Assembly (NCBI GenBank): GCA_040505895.1
Contig: JBEVXU010000019.1
Span: 62,001-126,000 of the forward strand
Direction: 5' to 3'
DNA from: Vondammii sp040505895
GTDB taxonomy: Bacteria > Pseudomonadota > Gammaproteobacteria > Chromatiales > Chromatiaceae
DNA length: 64,000 nucleotides
This document shows positions 49,204 through 58,739 of the stretch, one piece after another. Every line of letters begins with the position of its first letter. Within the stretch, counting starts at the first letter, position 1. The translations under genes were made by a program, and so were the position numbers. Under the pieces are notes generated by a model. The model did not search any database. It was not told where the DNA came from and worked only from the letters and a program-made list of their open reading frames with translations.

Positions 49204-50307
49204 TTACTGCTCTGTATCTGAATTCTTGGTTGGACTGAAGCTTAACATATTCTCTGTTTTGACCGGCTGTTCCAGGTTTTCGTCTGCAGGCCCCAGCAGG
49301 ATGGCTATCCAGCGGGTGCTTTCACTGCTACCCAGAGCAATCTTTATAGTCATGGTAAGCGGCACCGAGAGGAACATGCCGACACTGCCCAGTACCCAGC
49401 CCCAGAACACCAGAGAGATAAATACCACCAGGCTGGAGAGCCCAAGTCCCTTGCCCATGTAGCGGGGCTCTATCACATTGCCGACAACGTTGTTGATCAC
49501 TAGAAAGCCGGCACCAGTCCAAGCGGCGGCGCCCGGGCCGAGCTGTACCAGCGCCAGCAATAGAGCCGGTACAGCGGCAATAATCGAGCCGATATTGGGC
49601 ACATAGTTGAGGAAGAAGGCGAGTACACCCCAGAGTATGGGGTAGTCGACGCCGACTCCCGTCAGCCAGAGGGTCACGGCGGCGCCAGTGAGCAGGCTGG
49701 TGGCGGTCTTGATCGCCATGTAGCGCTTGATGTTTTCGATAAAGTGGTCAAAGTGACCCAGTGACTCTTCCGGGTTTTTCAGGATTTTCTGCAGCTTGGA
49801 CGGAAAGCTGGAGGCTTCAAACAGGATGAAGGTCACCGTTAGCAGAATCAGAAAGGTGTTGGTAAGCAGGCTACCGAGGCTGCTTAGCCCCTGGGCGGCT
49901 ATCTTCATCACCTTGCCGGGATCGAACAGCTTGCCGAGAGCCTGTTCAGGTACTGGGATACCGTAGCTGCTGAGCTGGCTTAATAGGGCTGAAGTGAGCT
50001 TCTGCAACTTCTCCTGATAAGTCGGCAACTGGGCTGAAAAGTCATCCACAGAGCTTCCTATCAGCACCCCCAGCAGCATGCCGACAACCACAATGACCAG
50101 TATCACCAGCAGCATAGCGACAGCGGTGGGGATGCGATGCTGCTTTAGGTAAAAGAGCGCGGGTGCGGCGATGATGGCGATAAAGCCGGAGAGGAGAAGG
50201 GGCACCAGCAGTGACTGGGCTTCACGCATACCGGCGACGACAATGATAAACGCGGCGGCGGTGAGCATTAGCTGCCCACTAGACTCTTTTTTATCGAATG
50301 CAGTCAT
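49204..50307 (-). CDS. AI-2E/PerM family transporter
   Basis: A 367-residue polytopic membrane protein of the AI-2E transporter family (PF01594-type). It has about eight membrane helices, an amphipathic cytoplasmic segment (FSAQLPTYQEKLQKLTSALL) after helix 3, and the conserved core FFLNYVPNIGSIIAAVPALLL and NVVGNVIEPRYMGKGLGLSS. Known members export autoinducer-2 or sodium/protons; substrate here is unknown. Its ATG overlaps the lipoprotein stop upstream (TAATG), so the two genes are translationally coupled. Confidence 0.9.
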   Translation of the reverse strand: MTAFDKKESSGQLMLTAAAFIIVVAGMREAQSLLVPLLLSGFIAIIAAPALFYLKQHRIPTAVAMLLVILVIVVVGMLLGVLIGSSVDDFSAQLPTYQEKLQKLTSALLSQLSSYGIPVPEQALGKLFDPGKVMKIAAQGLSSLGSLLTNTFLILLTVTFILFEASSFPSKLQKILKNPEESLGHFDHFIENIKRYMAIKTATSLLTGAAVTLWLTGVGVDYPILWGVLAFFLNYVPNIGSIIAAVPALLLALVQLGPGAAAWTGAGFLVINNVVGNVIEPRYMGKGLGLSSLVVFISLVFWGWVLGSVGMFLSVPLTMTIKIALGSSESTRWIAILLGPADENLEQPVKTENMLSFSPTKNSDTEQ

Positions 50308-50726
50308 TATTTGAATTCAGGTATGGGGTTGATGCGGCTCCAGCTGTCGTTCTCTTTATCGTACTCCCAGTGCTGCTTATCAGTGAGGCTGTGCTCTACT
50401 TGTCTATCAATAAAGATATAGCCGATGACGGCAATCTGGCTCACCGTGCCGTCGGCAGCCTTGCCAGGGGCGCGTATCACCTTGTAGCCGGTGACGCGGA
50501 TATTATTCAGTAACTCAGATGATTGGGTTTTTTTCGCAAGATCTTCACGCAGAAAATTATAGGCCTGCCCGGGATAGCCCCAGCGCACGGTCGCCTCATA
50601 GGCATGCAGGGTATCCTGCAGTGAACGTTCGTCATCGCCCTGGGTGAGGGCAGGCAGAGACTTACAGCCGACGAGCAGCAGCAAGATGGCAACTAGTGGC
50701 GTCAGGGTTTTATGTGTGTGGATCAT
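50307..50726 (-). CDS. Small lipoprotein
   Basis: A 139-residue exported lipoprotein with a clear signal and lipobox LLLVGC, where Cys21 would be lipidated. The mature part (DTLHAYEATVRWGYPGQAYN.. VIRAPGKAADGTVSQIAVIGYIFID) resembles small gammaproteobacterial lipoproteins of unknown function that have a cystatin/NTF2-like alpha+beta look. Position +2 after the Cys is Lys, compatible with outer-membrane sorting. Stop codon overlaps the AI-2E transporter start. Confidence 0.8.
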   Translation of the reverse strand: MIHTHKTLTPLVAILLLLVGCKSLPALTQGDDERSLQDTLHAYEATVRWGYPGQAYNFLREDLAKKTQSSELLNNIRVTGYKVIRAPGKAADGTVSQIAVIGYIFIDRQVEHSLTDKQHWEYDKENDSWSRINPIPEFK

Positions 50727-50813
50727 TATCGTCTTCCTCTACTGATGTCCCTCATGTTAAGTGACCCGGCGGCTGCAAGCCAGTATCATGCGCATCAATT
50801 GTGGAGTGCGTAG

Positions 50814-52028
50814 ATGAATGATAGTCAGAACAAGGAACCCCTCGCCGAGATCCAGGTGGGTGAGAGCAGTATTACACTGCTGGGTACGGCCCATGTATCC
50901 AAAGCGAGTGCCGATCAGGTGCGGGAGCTGCTGAATAGCGGTGACTATGATGCTGTAGCCGTGGAGCTCTGTCCCAGTCGCTACAACGCGATCATGGACC
51001 CTGACGCCTTGGCGCGCATGGATCTGTTCAAGGTACTTAAGGAGGGTAAGGCGAGTATGGTGGCCGCCAATCTCGCCTTGGGAGCCTATCAGCAGCGTCT
51101 GGCGGAGCAGTTCGATATTGAGCCTGGAGCAGAACAGCGTGCCGCCATTGATCACGCATTGGAACACCATCGGCCGGTACTGCTGATTGATCGTGAGATT
51201 GGTACCACCCTGAAACGGGTGCTGGCAAGCGTGCCCTGGTGGCGTCGTTTCGGGCTCTTTGCTGGCCTGTTGGCCAGTGTTATCTCCAAGGAGGAGGTGA
51301 GCGAAGAGGAGATTGAAAGCCTCAAGGAGGGGGATGTGCTGGAGAGCACCTTCGCTGAGTTTGCCGAGGAGCGACAGGATCTTTTTACCCCTCTGATCGA
51401 TGAGCGTGACCGCTACATGGCGGAGCGCCTGCTGGAAGAGGTGGAGGCGCACTCTCATGAGCGGGTACTGGCTGTTGTGGGCGCGGGGCACCTGGGTGGG
51501 ATACAGCGCTACTTGAACCAATCCACCGAGCAAACTGAGAGCTCATCGGCTGAGGTGATTGCTGAACTGGATCGCCTGCCTGTGGCGAAGCGCTGGCCAA
51601 AACTGATCCCCTGGCTGATTGTGGCGCTGGTGTTTGTCGGCTTCGGTATCGGATTTTCCCGCAGCCCGGAGCTGGGCTGGGAGCTGGTAACCGAGTGGGT
51701 TCTGATCAACGGTACGCTCTCCGCTTTGGGGGCACTGATTGCCGCCGCCCACCCACTGACGGTGATTACCGCCTTTATCGCCGCCCCTATCACCTCACTT
51801 AACCCCACCATCGGTGCCGGTATGGCAACGGCGGCGGCGGAGATCTACCTGCGCAAACCCCGTGTGGGTGACTTTGGTGAACTGCGCCACGATACCACCA
51901 GTCTTAAGGGGTGGTGGCGTAACCGCGTCTCCCGCACCCTGTTGGTATTTCTCTTCAGCACCCTCGGCTCTGCGGTTGGTACCTACCTGGCGGGTTTCCG
52001 TATCGTTGATAAGTTGGTGGGAAGTTGA
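50814..52028 (+). CDS. TraB/PrgY-family membrane protein
   Basis: A 404-residue protein of the TraB (pheromone shutdown-related) family. The cytoplasmic N-terminal domain has the GTAHVSKASADQVREL and VAVELCPSRYNAI motifs, VLLIDREIGTTLKR, and ending MAERLLEEVEAHSHERVLAVVGAGHLGG. These carry the conserved Glu/His of the EreA/TIKI-like protease fold. About four membrane helices fill the C-terminal 150 residues (WLIVALVFVGFGIGF, and ATAAAEIYLRKPRVGDFG between helices). Biological role in bacteria without pheromone systems is unknown. Divergent from the lipoprotein gene. Confidence 0.88.
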   Translation: MNDSQNKEPLAEIQVGESSITLLGTAHVSKASADQVRELLNSGDYDAVAVELCPSRYNAIMDPDALARMDLFKVLKEGKASMVAANLALGAYQQRLAEQFDIEPGAEQRAAIDHALEHHRPVLLIDREIGTTLKRVLASVPWWRRFGLFAGLLASVISKEEVSEEEIESLKEGDVLESTFAEFAEERQDLFTPLIDERDRYMAERLLEEVEAHSHERVLAVVGAGHLGGIQRYLNQSTEQTESSSAEVIAELDRLPVAKRWPKLIPWLIVALVFVGFGIGFSRSPELGWELVTEWVLINGTLSALGALIAAAHPLTVITAFIAAPITSLNPTIGAGMATAAAEIYLRKPRVGDFGELRHDTTSLKGWWRNRVSRTLLVFLFSTLGSAVGTYLAGFRIVDKLVGS

Positions 52029-52039
52029 TTGCAGGTCAG

Positions 52040-52300
52040 GAAAGAAAAAAGCGGAAAGCAGAGAACACAGAGAAGCGCAGAGGTCACGGAGAAAAGCTGA
52101 GTGGCTCCACACAATAATCCGAACTCAGGAGTAGGAGCGAACCTGTTCGCGACCTGCCTCGGGGCCTGTTCATCGCGAACAAGTTCGCTCCTACGCAGGA
52201 CTATTGTGCATAACCCATTTTTTTATCGTTTGCCTACTCTCTCATTGTGCTCTCAAAAGTAGAGACTCTGTGCGCTCTGTGGTTCTCAGTGTACTCTGTG
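52040..52300. repeat. CACAGAG-type inverted repeat interrupted by a composite REP element
   Basis: A left arm (AGAGAACACAGAGAAGCGCAGAGG, 52060-52090) and a right arm (CTCTGTGGTTCTCAGTGTACTCTGTG, 52270-52300) flank a REP element at 52100-52219. That inner element has outer arms AGTGGCTCCACACAATAATC and, inverted, GGGTTATGCACAATAGTCC, like the copy at 40445. The nesting shows that the REP unit inserted into the CACAGAG element. No gene in the 280-base gap. Confidence 0.7.
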
Positions 52301-52308
52301 ATCCTTCT

Positions 52309-55300
52309 TTATCCCCCAGCCCGGATCTGGTCCACCCGATTACACATGGCGGCGTAGTAGACCACTGGTATTACGATCAGGGTCAAGGCGGTGGAGACCA
52401 GCAGGCCAAAGATCAACGCTACGGCGAGACCGCTGAAGATCGGGTCATCGAGGATAAAGAAGGCGCCCGCCATCGCCGCCAGTGCAGTCAGCACAATCGG
52501 CTTGGCACGCACCACTGCAGAGCGGATCACCGCTGCCTTCAGATCGTCGCCCTCCCGTACCTGCTGATTGATAAAGTCCACCAACAGAATCGAGTTGCGC
52601 ACGATGATGCCCGCCAGGGCGATCATGCCGATCATCGAGGTGGCGGTGAACTGCTTATCCAACAGCGCATGGCCGGGCAGGATGCCGATGATAGTCAGTG
52701 GTATCGGCGCCATGATCACCAGTGGCACCAGATAGGAGCGGAACTGCGCCACCACCAGCAGATAGATCAGTATCAGTCCTATCGAGTAGGCGATGCCCAT
52801 ATCACGGAAGGTTTCGTAGGTGACCTGCCACTCACCGTCCCATTTCAAGCTGTACTCATAAGGGTTGTCAGGCTGTGAGATGAACCATTGGTCGATCTCC
52901 CCTTGCGCTTCCAGTTTGTCGGAGATGGAGAAGAGACCGTAGAGCGGGCTGTCGGTCACTCCCGCCATGTCGCCAGTGACGTAGACCACCGGCAGCAGGT
53001 CTTTGTGCTGGATTGAGTGCCGGCGCCTGCTATCCTCTCGCTCGATAATCTCCGACAGGGGAACCAGATTACCGCTGTGACTCTTCAGTCGCAGTGAAAG
53101 TACCTGTTCCAGATCAGCCTTGTCCGCCTCACTGAACTCCACCCGGATGGGTACGGCGTATTTCAGGTTGTCGCTGTGGAGATAGCTCATATCTTCACCA
53201 TCCAGCACAGTGGCCAGCGCCTGGGTAACGCTGCTCTGGGGGATGCCCAGGCGTGCTGCCTTGGTGCGGTCTACCTTCAGCAGGATTTTCTCAGACGGGT
53301 ACTCCACGGAGTCATCCACATCGATGATGTCAGGGGTGTTTTCATAGGTGTCACGCACCTCTTTGGCTACCTTAATCTGCCCCGCATAGTCGAGGCCGTA
53401 GATCTCGGCTACCAGGGGGGAGAGTACCGGCGGGCCGGGGGGAACCTCAACGATCTTGGCGTTGCCGCCGTGGCGCAGTGCAATCTCCTGTATGGGCCTG
53501 CGAACAGCCAGTGCAATCTCATGGCTTTTACGCGCACGTTCGCTCTTGTCCACCAAGTTGACCTGGATATCCCCTAGATGGGCACCCTTGCGCAGATAGT
53601 ACTGACGCACCAATCCATTGAAACTGATGGGGGCGGAGGTGCCGCTGTAGACCTGATAATCGGTCACCTCCGGCACACTGCCGAGGTGGTCGCCGATCTC
53701 ATTCAATACCCGGGTGGTCTGCTCCAGGCTGGTTCCCTCCGGCATATCCAGTACCACCTGGAACTCCGACTTGTTGTCGAACGGTAGCATCTTCAGTACG
53801 ACTGCCCGATTTATCGTTAGGGCGAGGGAAGCAGCAATCAGGATCAGAATGGCGGCCAGCAGCAGCCAACGCATGACGCGGGCTCTGCCGGAGCCGAGGA
53901 AAGGAGTCATCACTCGATGGAAAAAGCGCGCCAGCCAAATGTCGTCGCTCTCTTTTTTAGCGTGTTCCACCAGCTGTGCGGCGGTGTTGGCAAGGGCGCG
54001 ATTGGTTAGCCAGGGGGTGAAGATAAAGGCCACTGCCAGGGAGATCAGCATGCCCATGCTGGCGTTGATCGGGATCGGGCTCATGTAGGGCCCCATCAGA
54101 CCGCTGACAAAGGCCATCGGCAGCAGGGCGGCGATGACGGTAAAGGTGGCGAGGATAGTGGGGCCGCCGACCTCGTCAACCGCCTCAGGAATCGCCTCCA
54201 GCAGATGTTTCCCCCCCATGGCGAGGTGACGGTGGATATTCTCCACCACGACGATGGCGTCATCCACCAGGATGCCGATGGAGAAGATCAGTGCGAAGAG
54301 TGACACCCGGTTGAGGGTGAAGCCCCACGCCCAGGAGGCAAACAGGGTGATGGCAAGAGTAACCACTACAGCGGCACCGACGATCAACGCCTCGCGCCAG
54401 CCGAGGGCGATGAGTACCAGCAGAATCACCGATGCGGTGGCAAACGCCAGCTTACTTATCAACTTTTTCGCCTTGGCATCGGCGGTCGCACCGTAGTCAC
54501 GGGTGATGGTTGCCTCTACGCCTTCAGGAATAAATGTTCCCCGAAGCTGTTCAACGCGCTTGATCACGGCGTTGGCGATATCGACGGCGTTGGTGCCGGG
54601 TTTTTTGGCTACCGTAATGGTGACCGCCGGGCGGGTGCCGATAAAATCGAGCCCCTTGGTGCTGCCCTGGGGTCCTGCTCCCAGCCAGACATACTGTTCC
54701 GGCTGGTCGAAGCCCTGCTCAATGGTGGCTACGTCACGCAGAAATACCGGCTTGCCATCGTGGCTGCCTACCACCAGATCGCCGACCTCTTCGGCACTGG
54801 TGAGGAAGGTGCCTGCCTGGATCAGCAACTCACGGTTGTCGCGGGTGATGGTGATGTTGTCACGGACACTGTTGCCCGACTGCAGTGCGAGGCGCAGGCC
54901 GGCATGGTCGATGCCGTAACCGGCAAGAGCCTGAGGGTCGAGCAGGACGCTCACTACCCGAGTCGGCTCGCCGATGGTGTAGATGTTGCGGGTGCCGGAG
55001 ACCCGTTTTAGCTCAGATTCGATGGCGTGTGCCACCTGACCCAGCTCATAGGCCCCTGTGGTATCACTGTTGGACCAGAGGGTAACTGAGACAATGGGGA
55101 CGTCATCGATCCCCATTGGCTTGATGATCGGCTGGCCAACGCCGAGATTCTGCGGCAGCCAGTCAAGGTTGGAGAAGATCTTGTTGTAGAGACGGACAAT
55201 GGCGTCTGTACGGTTCTCGCCGACCACGTACTGTACCGTCAGTACCGCCATACCCGGCAGGGAGCTGGAGTAGACGTGCTTGATCCCCTCGATTTCGGAG

Positions 55301-55530
55301 ATCACCTGCTCCGCCGGGCCGGCGACCAGCTGTTCGACCTCCTCAGGTGCAGCGCCGGGAAAGGGGATAAAGACGTTGGCGAAGGTAACGTTGATCTGGG
55401 GCTCCTCCTCGCGCGGTGTCACCAGAATGGCGAACAGCCCGAGAAGCAGCCCCACCACCGCCAGCAGAGGCGTGATTTCGGTAGTGAGAAAGCGCTTTGC
55501 TATACCACCCGAAAGTCCGAGGCTAGTCAT
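52309..55530 (-). CDS. RND efflux pump, inner-membrane transporter
   Basis: A 1073-residue RND transporter with the expected twelve helices and two large periplasmic loops. Proton-relay aspartates are in SIGILVDDAIVVVENIHRH near residue 430. The GxSxxxG-like segment SVTLWSNSDTTGAYELGQVA and the late helix text MIGMIALAGIIVRNSILLVDFI fit the HAE-1/hydrophobe type rather than the metal (CusA) type. It forms a two-gene operon with the adaptor gene upstream (8-base overlap). No outer-membrane TolC-like gene is present in the window, so it must borrow one. Confidence 0.93.
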   Translation of the reverse strand: MTSLGLSGGIAKRFLTTEITPLLAVVGLLLGLFAILVTPREEEPQINVTFANVFIPFPGAAPEEVEQLVAGPAEQVISEIEGIKHVYSSSLPGMAVLTVQYVVGENRTDAIVRLYNKIFSNLDWLPQNLGVGQPIIKPMGIDDVPIVSVTLWSNSDTTGAYELGQVAHAIESELKRVSGTRNIYTIGEPTRVVSVLLDPQALAGYGIDHAGLRLALQSGNSVRDNITITRDNRELLIQAGTFLTSAEEVGDLVVGSHDGKPVFLRDVATIEQGFDQPEQYVWLGAGPQGSTKGLDFIGTRPAVTITVAKKPGTNAVDIANAVIKRVEQLRGTFIPEGVEATITRDYGATADAKAKKLISKLAFATASVILLVLIALGWREALIVGAAVVVTLAITLFASWAWGFTLNRVSLFALIFSIGILVDDAIVVVENIHRHLAMGGKHLLEAIPEAVDEVGGPTILATFTVIAALLPMAFVSGLMGPYMSPIPINASMGMLISLAVAFIFTPWLTNRALANTAAQLVEHAKKESDDIWLARFFHRVMTPFLGSGRARVMRWLLLAAILILIAASLALTINRAVVLKMLPFDNKSEFQVVLDMPEGTSLEQTTRVLNEIGDHLGSVPEVTDYQVYSGTSAPISFNGLVRQYYLRKGAHLGDIQVNLVDKSERARKSHEIALAVRRPIQEIALRHGGNAKIVEVPPGPPVLSPLVAEIYGLDYAGQIKVAKEVRDTYENTPDIIDVDDSVEYPSEKILLKVDRTKAARLGIPQSSVTQALATVLDGEDMSYLHSDNLKYAVPIRVEFSEADKADLEQVLSLRLKSHSGNLVPLSEIIEREDSRRRHSIQHKDLLPVVYVTGDMAGVTDSPLYGLFSISDKLEAQGEIDQWFISQPDNPYEYSLKWDGEWQVTYETFRDMGIAYSIGLILIYLLVVAQFRSYLVPLVIMAPIPLTIIGILPGHALLDKQFTATSMIGMIALAGIIVRNSILLVDFINQQVREGDDLKAAVIRSAVVRAKPIVLTALAAMAGAFFILDDPIFSGLAVALIFGLLVSTALTLIVIPVVYYAAMCNRVDQIRAGG

Positions 55531-56578
55531 CTTTACGCTCCGACAGCTGCTTTTTCAGCTGTTTACCTGCTGCGATAGGGTTGAGGGCCACCTGTTCTCC
55601 AGTCTCAAGGCCGGCAAGTACGCTGATCAGCCGCCCCCCCACCTTGTGGCCGACACGTATGTGGCGCAGTGACAGGCGACCGTTACCGCTAAGCACATAG
55701 ACACCGGTCACCTCACTGCGGTAAACCACGGCTTGGACCGGTATCAACAGTACCTTGCGTGTGCCGGTGGTAAAGGCGGTTTTGACGAACATTCCCGGGA
55801 ACAGGCCGTCGATCCCCTCCGCCAGATCAAGCCGGACTTTGAAAGTGTTGCTGCCGTGGTCGGCGAAGGGAAAGATGGTGATTTTCTTGGCTGGAATATA
55901 GCCGTTTCCAGGTTGCTGGACGCTCGCCTTGCCCCGTTCCCGGATGGCGGGAATCAGGCTTTGTGGCACATCAACATTGACACGAAGCTGATCGAGGGAG
56001 ATGCCGCTCATCAGTTTCTTTCCTGGGGCGGCAATTTCACCCACCTCTATGTGACGCTGGGTGACGATACCGGAGTAGGGGGCGCGTACCAGGGCGTAGT
56101 CGAGCTGCTCCTGTGCCTGTTGCAGGGCGGCATTGGCTGCCTCACGACGCGCCCGTGCCGATTTCAGAGCGGCACGGGCTTTGTCCATGGCGGCACTTGA
56201 GACCAGCTTCTTCTCAAACACCTCTTTGATCCGCCGGTACTCTTCGCTCGACCCCTGTAACTGGGCGGCGGCACTCTTCAGCTCTGCTCCTGCCTGGGTG
56301 AGACGGGAGCGCTGTTCGGTGTCCTTGAGGCGTACGATTATTGTGCCCTGCTCGACATAGTCATCGACATCAAAAAAAATCTCCTCGATCTGCCCTCCGG
56401 TCTGAGCGGAAACAGTGGACCGGTTGACCGCCTCCACTACACCGTCGAGACGATACTCTCTTGGTAGTTCACGGTACTCCGCCACTGCTGTCTCCAGTGG
56501 AGCTTCTGCCTGAACTGCGGTGGTTATACCCAGCGACATCAGGATGAGGGGGTAGAGAAATCTCATAGCTGAATCCAT
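55523..56578 (-). CDS. RND efflux pump, periplasmic adaptor
   Basis: A 351-residue membrane-fusion protein. After a signal peptide (MRFLYPLILMSLGITTAVQA) comes a barrel-sandwich/lipoyl half (VSAQTGGQIEEIFFDVDDYV), a coiled hairpin (about 85-155), the second lipoyl half (LVRAPYSGIVTQRHIEVGE) and beta-barrel segments (DLAEGIDGLFPGMFVKTAF). No lipobox, so it is probably not lipidated. Starts at 56578 or 56566 are possible. It links the RND transporter to an outer-membrane channel. Preceded by a 335-base gap filled by a repeat element. Confidence 0.92.
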   Translation of the reverse strand: MDSAMRFLYPLILMSLGITTAVQAEAPLETAVAEYRELPREYRLDGVVEAVNRSTVSAQTGGQIEEIFFDVDDYVEQGTIIVRLKDTEQRSRLTQAGAELKSAAAQLQGSSEEYRRIKEVFEKKLVSSAAMDKARAALKSARARREAANAALQQAQEQLDYALVRAPYSGIVTQRHIEVGEIAAPGKKLMSGISLDQLRVNVDVPQSLIPAIRERGKASVQQPGNGYIPAKKITIFPFADHGSNTFKVRLDLAEGIDGLFPGMFVKTAFTTGTRKVLLIPVQAVVYRSEVTGVYVLSGNGRLSLRHIRVGHKVGGRLISVLAGLETGEQVALNPIAAGKQLKKQLSERKDD

Positions 56579-56680
56579 TTAAGTAAATAATTAAACACTA
56601 ATATACAGATATCTTATCATGATATCAATATAGCCATGTTAGGACACATCTGCTCAATCCCCCCTCTCTCCCCATCGGGC

Positions 56681-56871
56681 GGGTGTCGCAAAAGTCCCCT
56701 CTCCCCACTGGGGGAGAGGGTTAGGGTGAGGGGGATCAATAGGTAACTTATTGATTAAATACACCCTCATCCGACCTACATGGACGTAGTAGTGTCGCGA
56801 GAGGGCAGGAGCCCGTAGCGACCTAACCTTCTCCCTCGCAGGGAGAAGGGACTGGTGCCTTTACGACATCC
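56681..56871. repeat. CCCTCTCCC-type element with an internal insertion
   Basis: Outer GTGTCGCAAAAG and CTTTACGACATC ends resemble the copy at 29095. Relative to that copy, about 50 bases (starting GACCTACATGGACGTAGTAG and ending GTAGCGACCTAA) are inserted between CACCCTCATCC and CCTTCTCCCTCG, apparently with a short GACCTA duplication at each side. It fills most of the 56579-56913 gap, in which no gene is seen. Confidence 0.65.
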
Positions 56872-56913
56872 TCCTGGGGGAGAGGGGACTAATGAACTGC
56901 GAAACTTGAGATC

Positions 56914-57660
56914 TTAGGTATCGCCAGCTTCAGGCGTTTGATCCATCAGGGGCTTCATAGCGTGGAGCAGGTTGGGATAGAGGTGTTTGTTGGCTTTCTC
57001 TTCACGAGCGAGCAGCTGCTTCATATGCATTCGCTGGGTGGGGGCGTCAAAACAGGCGGGACAGCTGTCCGCTACCACCGGCAGGTCGCTTTGGGCGGCG
57101 AAGGCCGCGGTCTGAGTCTCTCTGCTGTAGACCAGGGGGCGGATAATGCGGACATCCCCTGCATCGTTGAGATAGTGGGCCTTCATGGTGCGTAGCTGTC
57201 CACTATGAAACATCGACATCATCAGACTCTCCGCCAGATCGTCCAGGTGCTGGGCAAGGGCGAGGACATTGTAGCCCTGCTTCCGGCAGGTGGAGTACAT
57301 GATGCCCCGCTTCATGCGTGAGCAGTAGGCGCAGAAGGAGTCGCCATCCATGCGGGTTTTTGCCTCCTCCATGATCGGCTGAGGGCAGTAGTGGTAGGGC
57401 ACGCCCAGTTCACGGTAGTAAGGGACCAGCGCCTCGGGATCGAATCCTTCGACTTCGGGGTCGACGGTGATTACACCCAGGTGGAACTTTACAGGGGCGT
57501 AGCTCTTCAGGTGCAGCAATATATGGAGCAGTGTCAGTGAATCCTTGCCGCCGGAGACGCCAAGCAGAATACGGTCGCCATCACGGATCATATCGAAGTC
57601 GGCAATGGCTCTGCCCACTTTACGCAGCAGGGATTTTGGTGGTTTCTGAAGGCCGCTCAT
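56914..57660 (-). CDS. ttcA: tRNA 2-thiocytidine biosynthesis protein TtcA
   Basis: TtcA adds sulfur to cytidine 32 of certain tRNAs. The 248-residue protein has the PP-loop GVSGGKDSLTLLHIL near residue 35, the CxxC pair in CAYCSRMKRGIMY near 130 and a third Cys in DSCPACFDAPTQRMHM, the ligands of the [4Fe-4S] cluster. Length is slightly shorter than the E. coli protein (311), since a C-terminal extension is missing. Stands alone between repeat and SPFH genes. Confidence 0.94.
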   Translation of the reverse strand: MSGLQKPPKSLLRKVGRAIADFDMIRDGDRILLGVSGGKDSLTLLHILLHLKSYAPVKFHLGVITVDPEVEGFDPEALVPYYRELGVPYHYCPQPIMEEAKTRMDGDSFCAYCSRMKRGIMYSTCRKQGYNVLALAQHLDDLAESLMMSMFHSGQLRTMKAHYLNDAGDVRIIRPLVYSRETQTAAFAAQSDLPVVADSCPACFDAPTQRMHMKQLLAREEKANKHLYPNLLHAMKPLMDQTPEAGDT

Positions 57661-57873
57661 TTCACGCTATAGTCTCTGATAAAGGCGCTATTCTAACCTG
57701 AATACCTCGGTGTGAAAGGGCTACAGAGCGACAAAATTCGATGCAAATATGGGGGGGGTAGCATAGTTGTGAAATGAGAGCCGGGCTTTACGCAGCTCAA
57801 GAAGAGCCACTCATCACCTCTGATACGCTCTTCTTCGAGATCCACTCATTCAAAACATCTCTGGTTTGCTTGA

Positions 57874-58722
57874 TTATCTGCTCATCATCCCCTTAATCGC
57901 CGCAGGTAAATCTGCCGGCAGCACAACCATCTTGCTGTTATCAGAGCTAGAGAGGTTTTCCAGTGCACCAACATATTTTTCGCCTAGAAGATAAACCACA
58001 GGCATTTCGTTATCGCCAATTGCTTCAGTAACCATTTGGATAGCCTTCTGGCTTGCCTGAGCCAAAACAACCTGTGCCTCGGCATCACGTCTAGATGCCT
58101 CCAGCCTTCCCTCAGCCTCAAGAATTTGGGCCTGCTTGCCACCTTCTGCGCGAGTAACAGTAGCGCGTCGGGCACGTTCGGCGGCAGCTTGCTCCTCCAT
58201 CGCCTGCTGCATTGTCCCAGAGGGGTTGATATCCTGAATTTCAACGGTCTTCATGATAATTCCCCAGTCAGAGATATCATCAGAGATAGCTTCTTTGAGC
58301 TTGGTTTTGATCAGGTCACGCGACGATAGTGCGTCATCAAGGGCCATTTCGCCGATAATTGATCGTAGGCTCGTTTGCACCAGGGTTTGAATAGCAATGG
58401 TGTAATTCTCAATGCCGTATACCGCTTTCTCCGGAGAGATGATATTCATGTAGGCAACGGCATTCGCAACAATCACCGCATTGTCTCTTGTAATCACTTC
58501 CTGTGAAGGGATATCAAGGACAATATCCTTTGTGGTGACTTTGTACGAGACGTCATCAATGTAAGGAATAATAATATTCAGGCCGGGGCTCAGCGTGGTT
58601 TGATATTTACCGAGACGCTGAACAACCCATTTGTATCCTTGTGGAACCAAACGAACACCCTTGGCGATGGTAACAACAACCATCACAAAGACCGCTATGG
58701 AGATATATAATCCGGCTTCCAT
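57874..58722 (-). CDS. qmcA: SPFH/band-7 membrane protein (QmcA-like)
   Basis: A 282-residue stomatin-like protein. One N-terminal membrane helix (residues 4-22) precedes the band-7 domain (VRLVPQGYKWVVQRLGKYQTTL.. DDVSYKVTTKDIVLDIPSQEV). A charged coiled-coil (AMEEQAAAERARRATVTRAEGGKQAQILEAEG) and a C-terminal segment VYLLGEKYVGALENL follow. These proteins organise membrane microdomains. It lies 17 bases downstream of nfeD on the same strand, the common SPFH-NfeD pair. The symbol follows the E. coli homologue and is a likely ortholog assignment. Confidence 0.9.
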   Translation of the reverse strand: MEAGLYISIAVFVMVVVTIAKGVRLVPQGYKWVVQRLGKYQTTLSPGLNIIIPYIDDVSYKVTTKDIVLDIPSQEVITRDNAVIVANAVAYMNIISPEKAVYGIENYTIAIQTLVQTSLRSIIGEMALDDALSSRDLIKTKLKEAISDDISDWGIIMKTVEIQDINPSGTMQQAMEEQAAAERARRATVTRAEGGKQAQILEAEGRLEASRRDAEAQVVLAQASQKAIQMVTEAIGDNEMPVVYLLGEKYVGALENLSSSDNSKMVVLPADLPAAIKGMMSR

Positions 58723-58739
58723 ATTAAACTCCCTGCTAT

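Noticed and set aside
57795..57885. A short minus-strand frame after the SPFH stop (DDEQIIKQTRDVLNEWISKK..).
   Set aside because: It has protein-like text but no start codon or ribosome site; could be a gene relic. Not enough to call.
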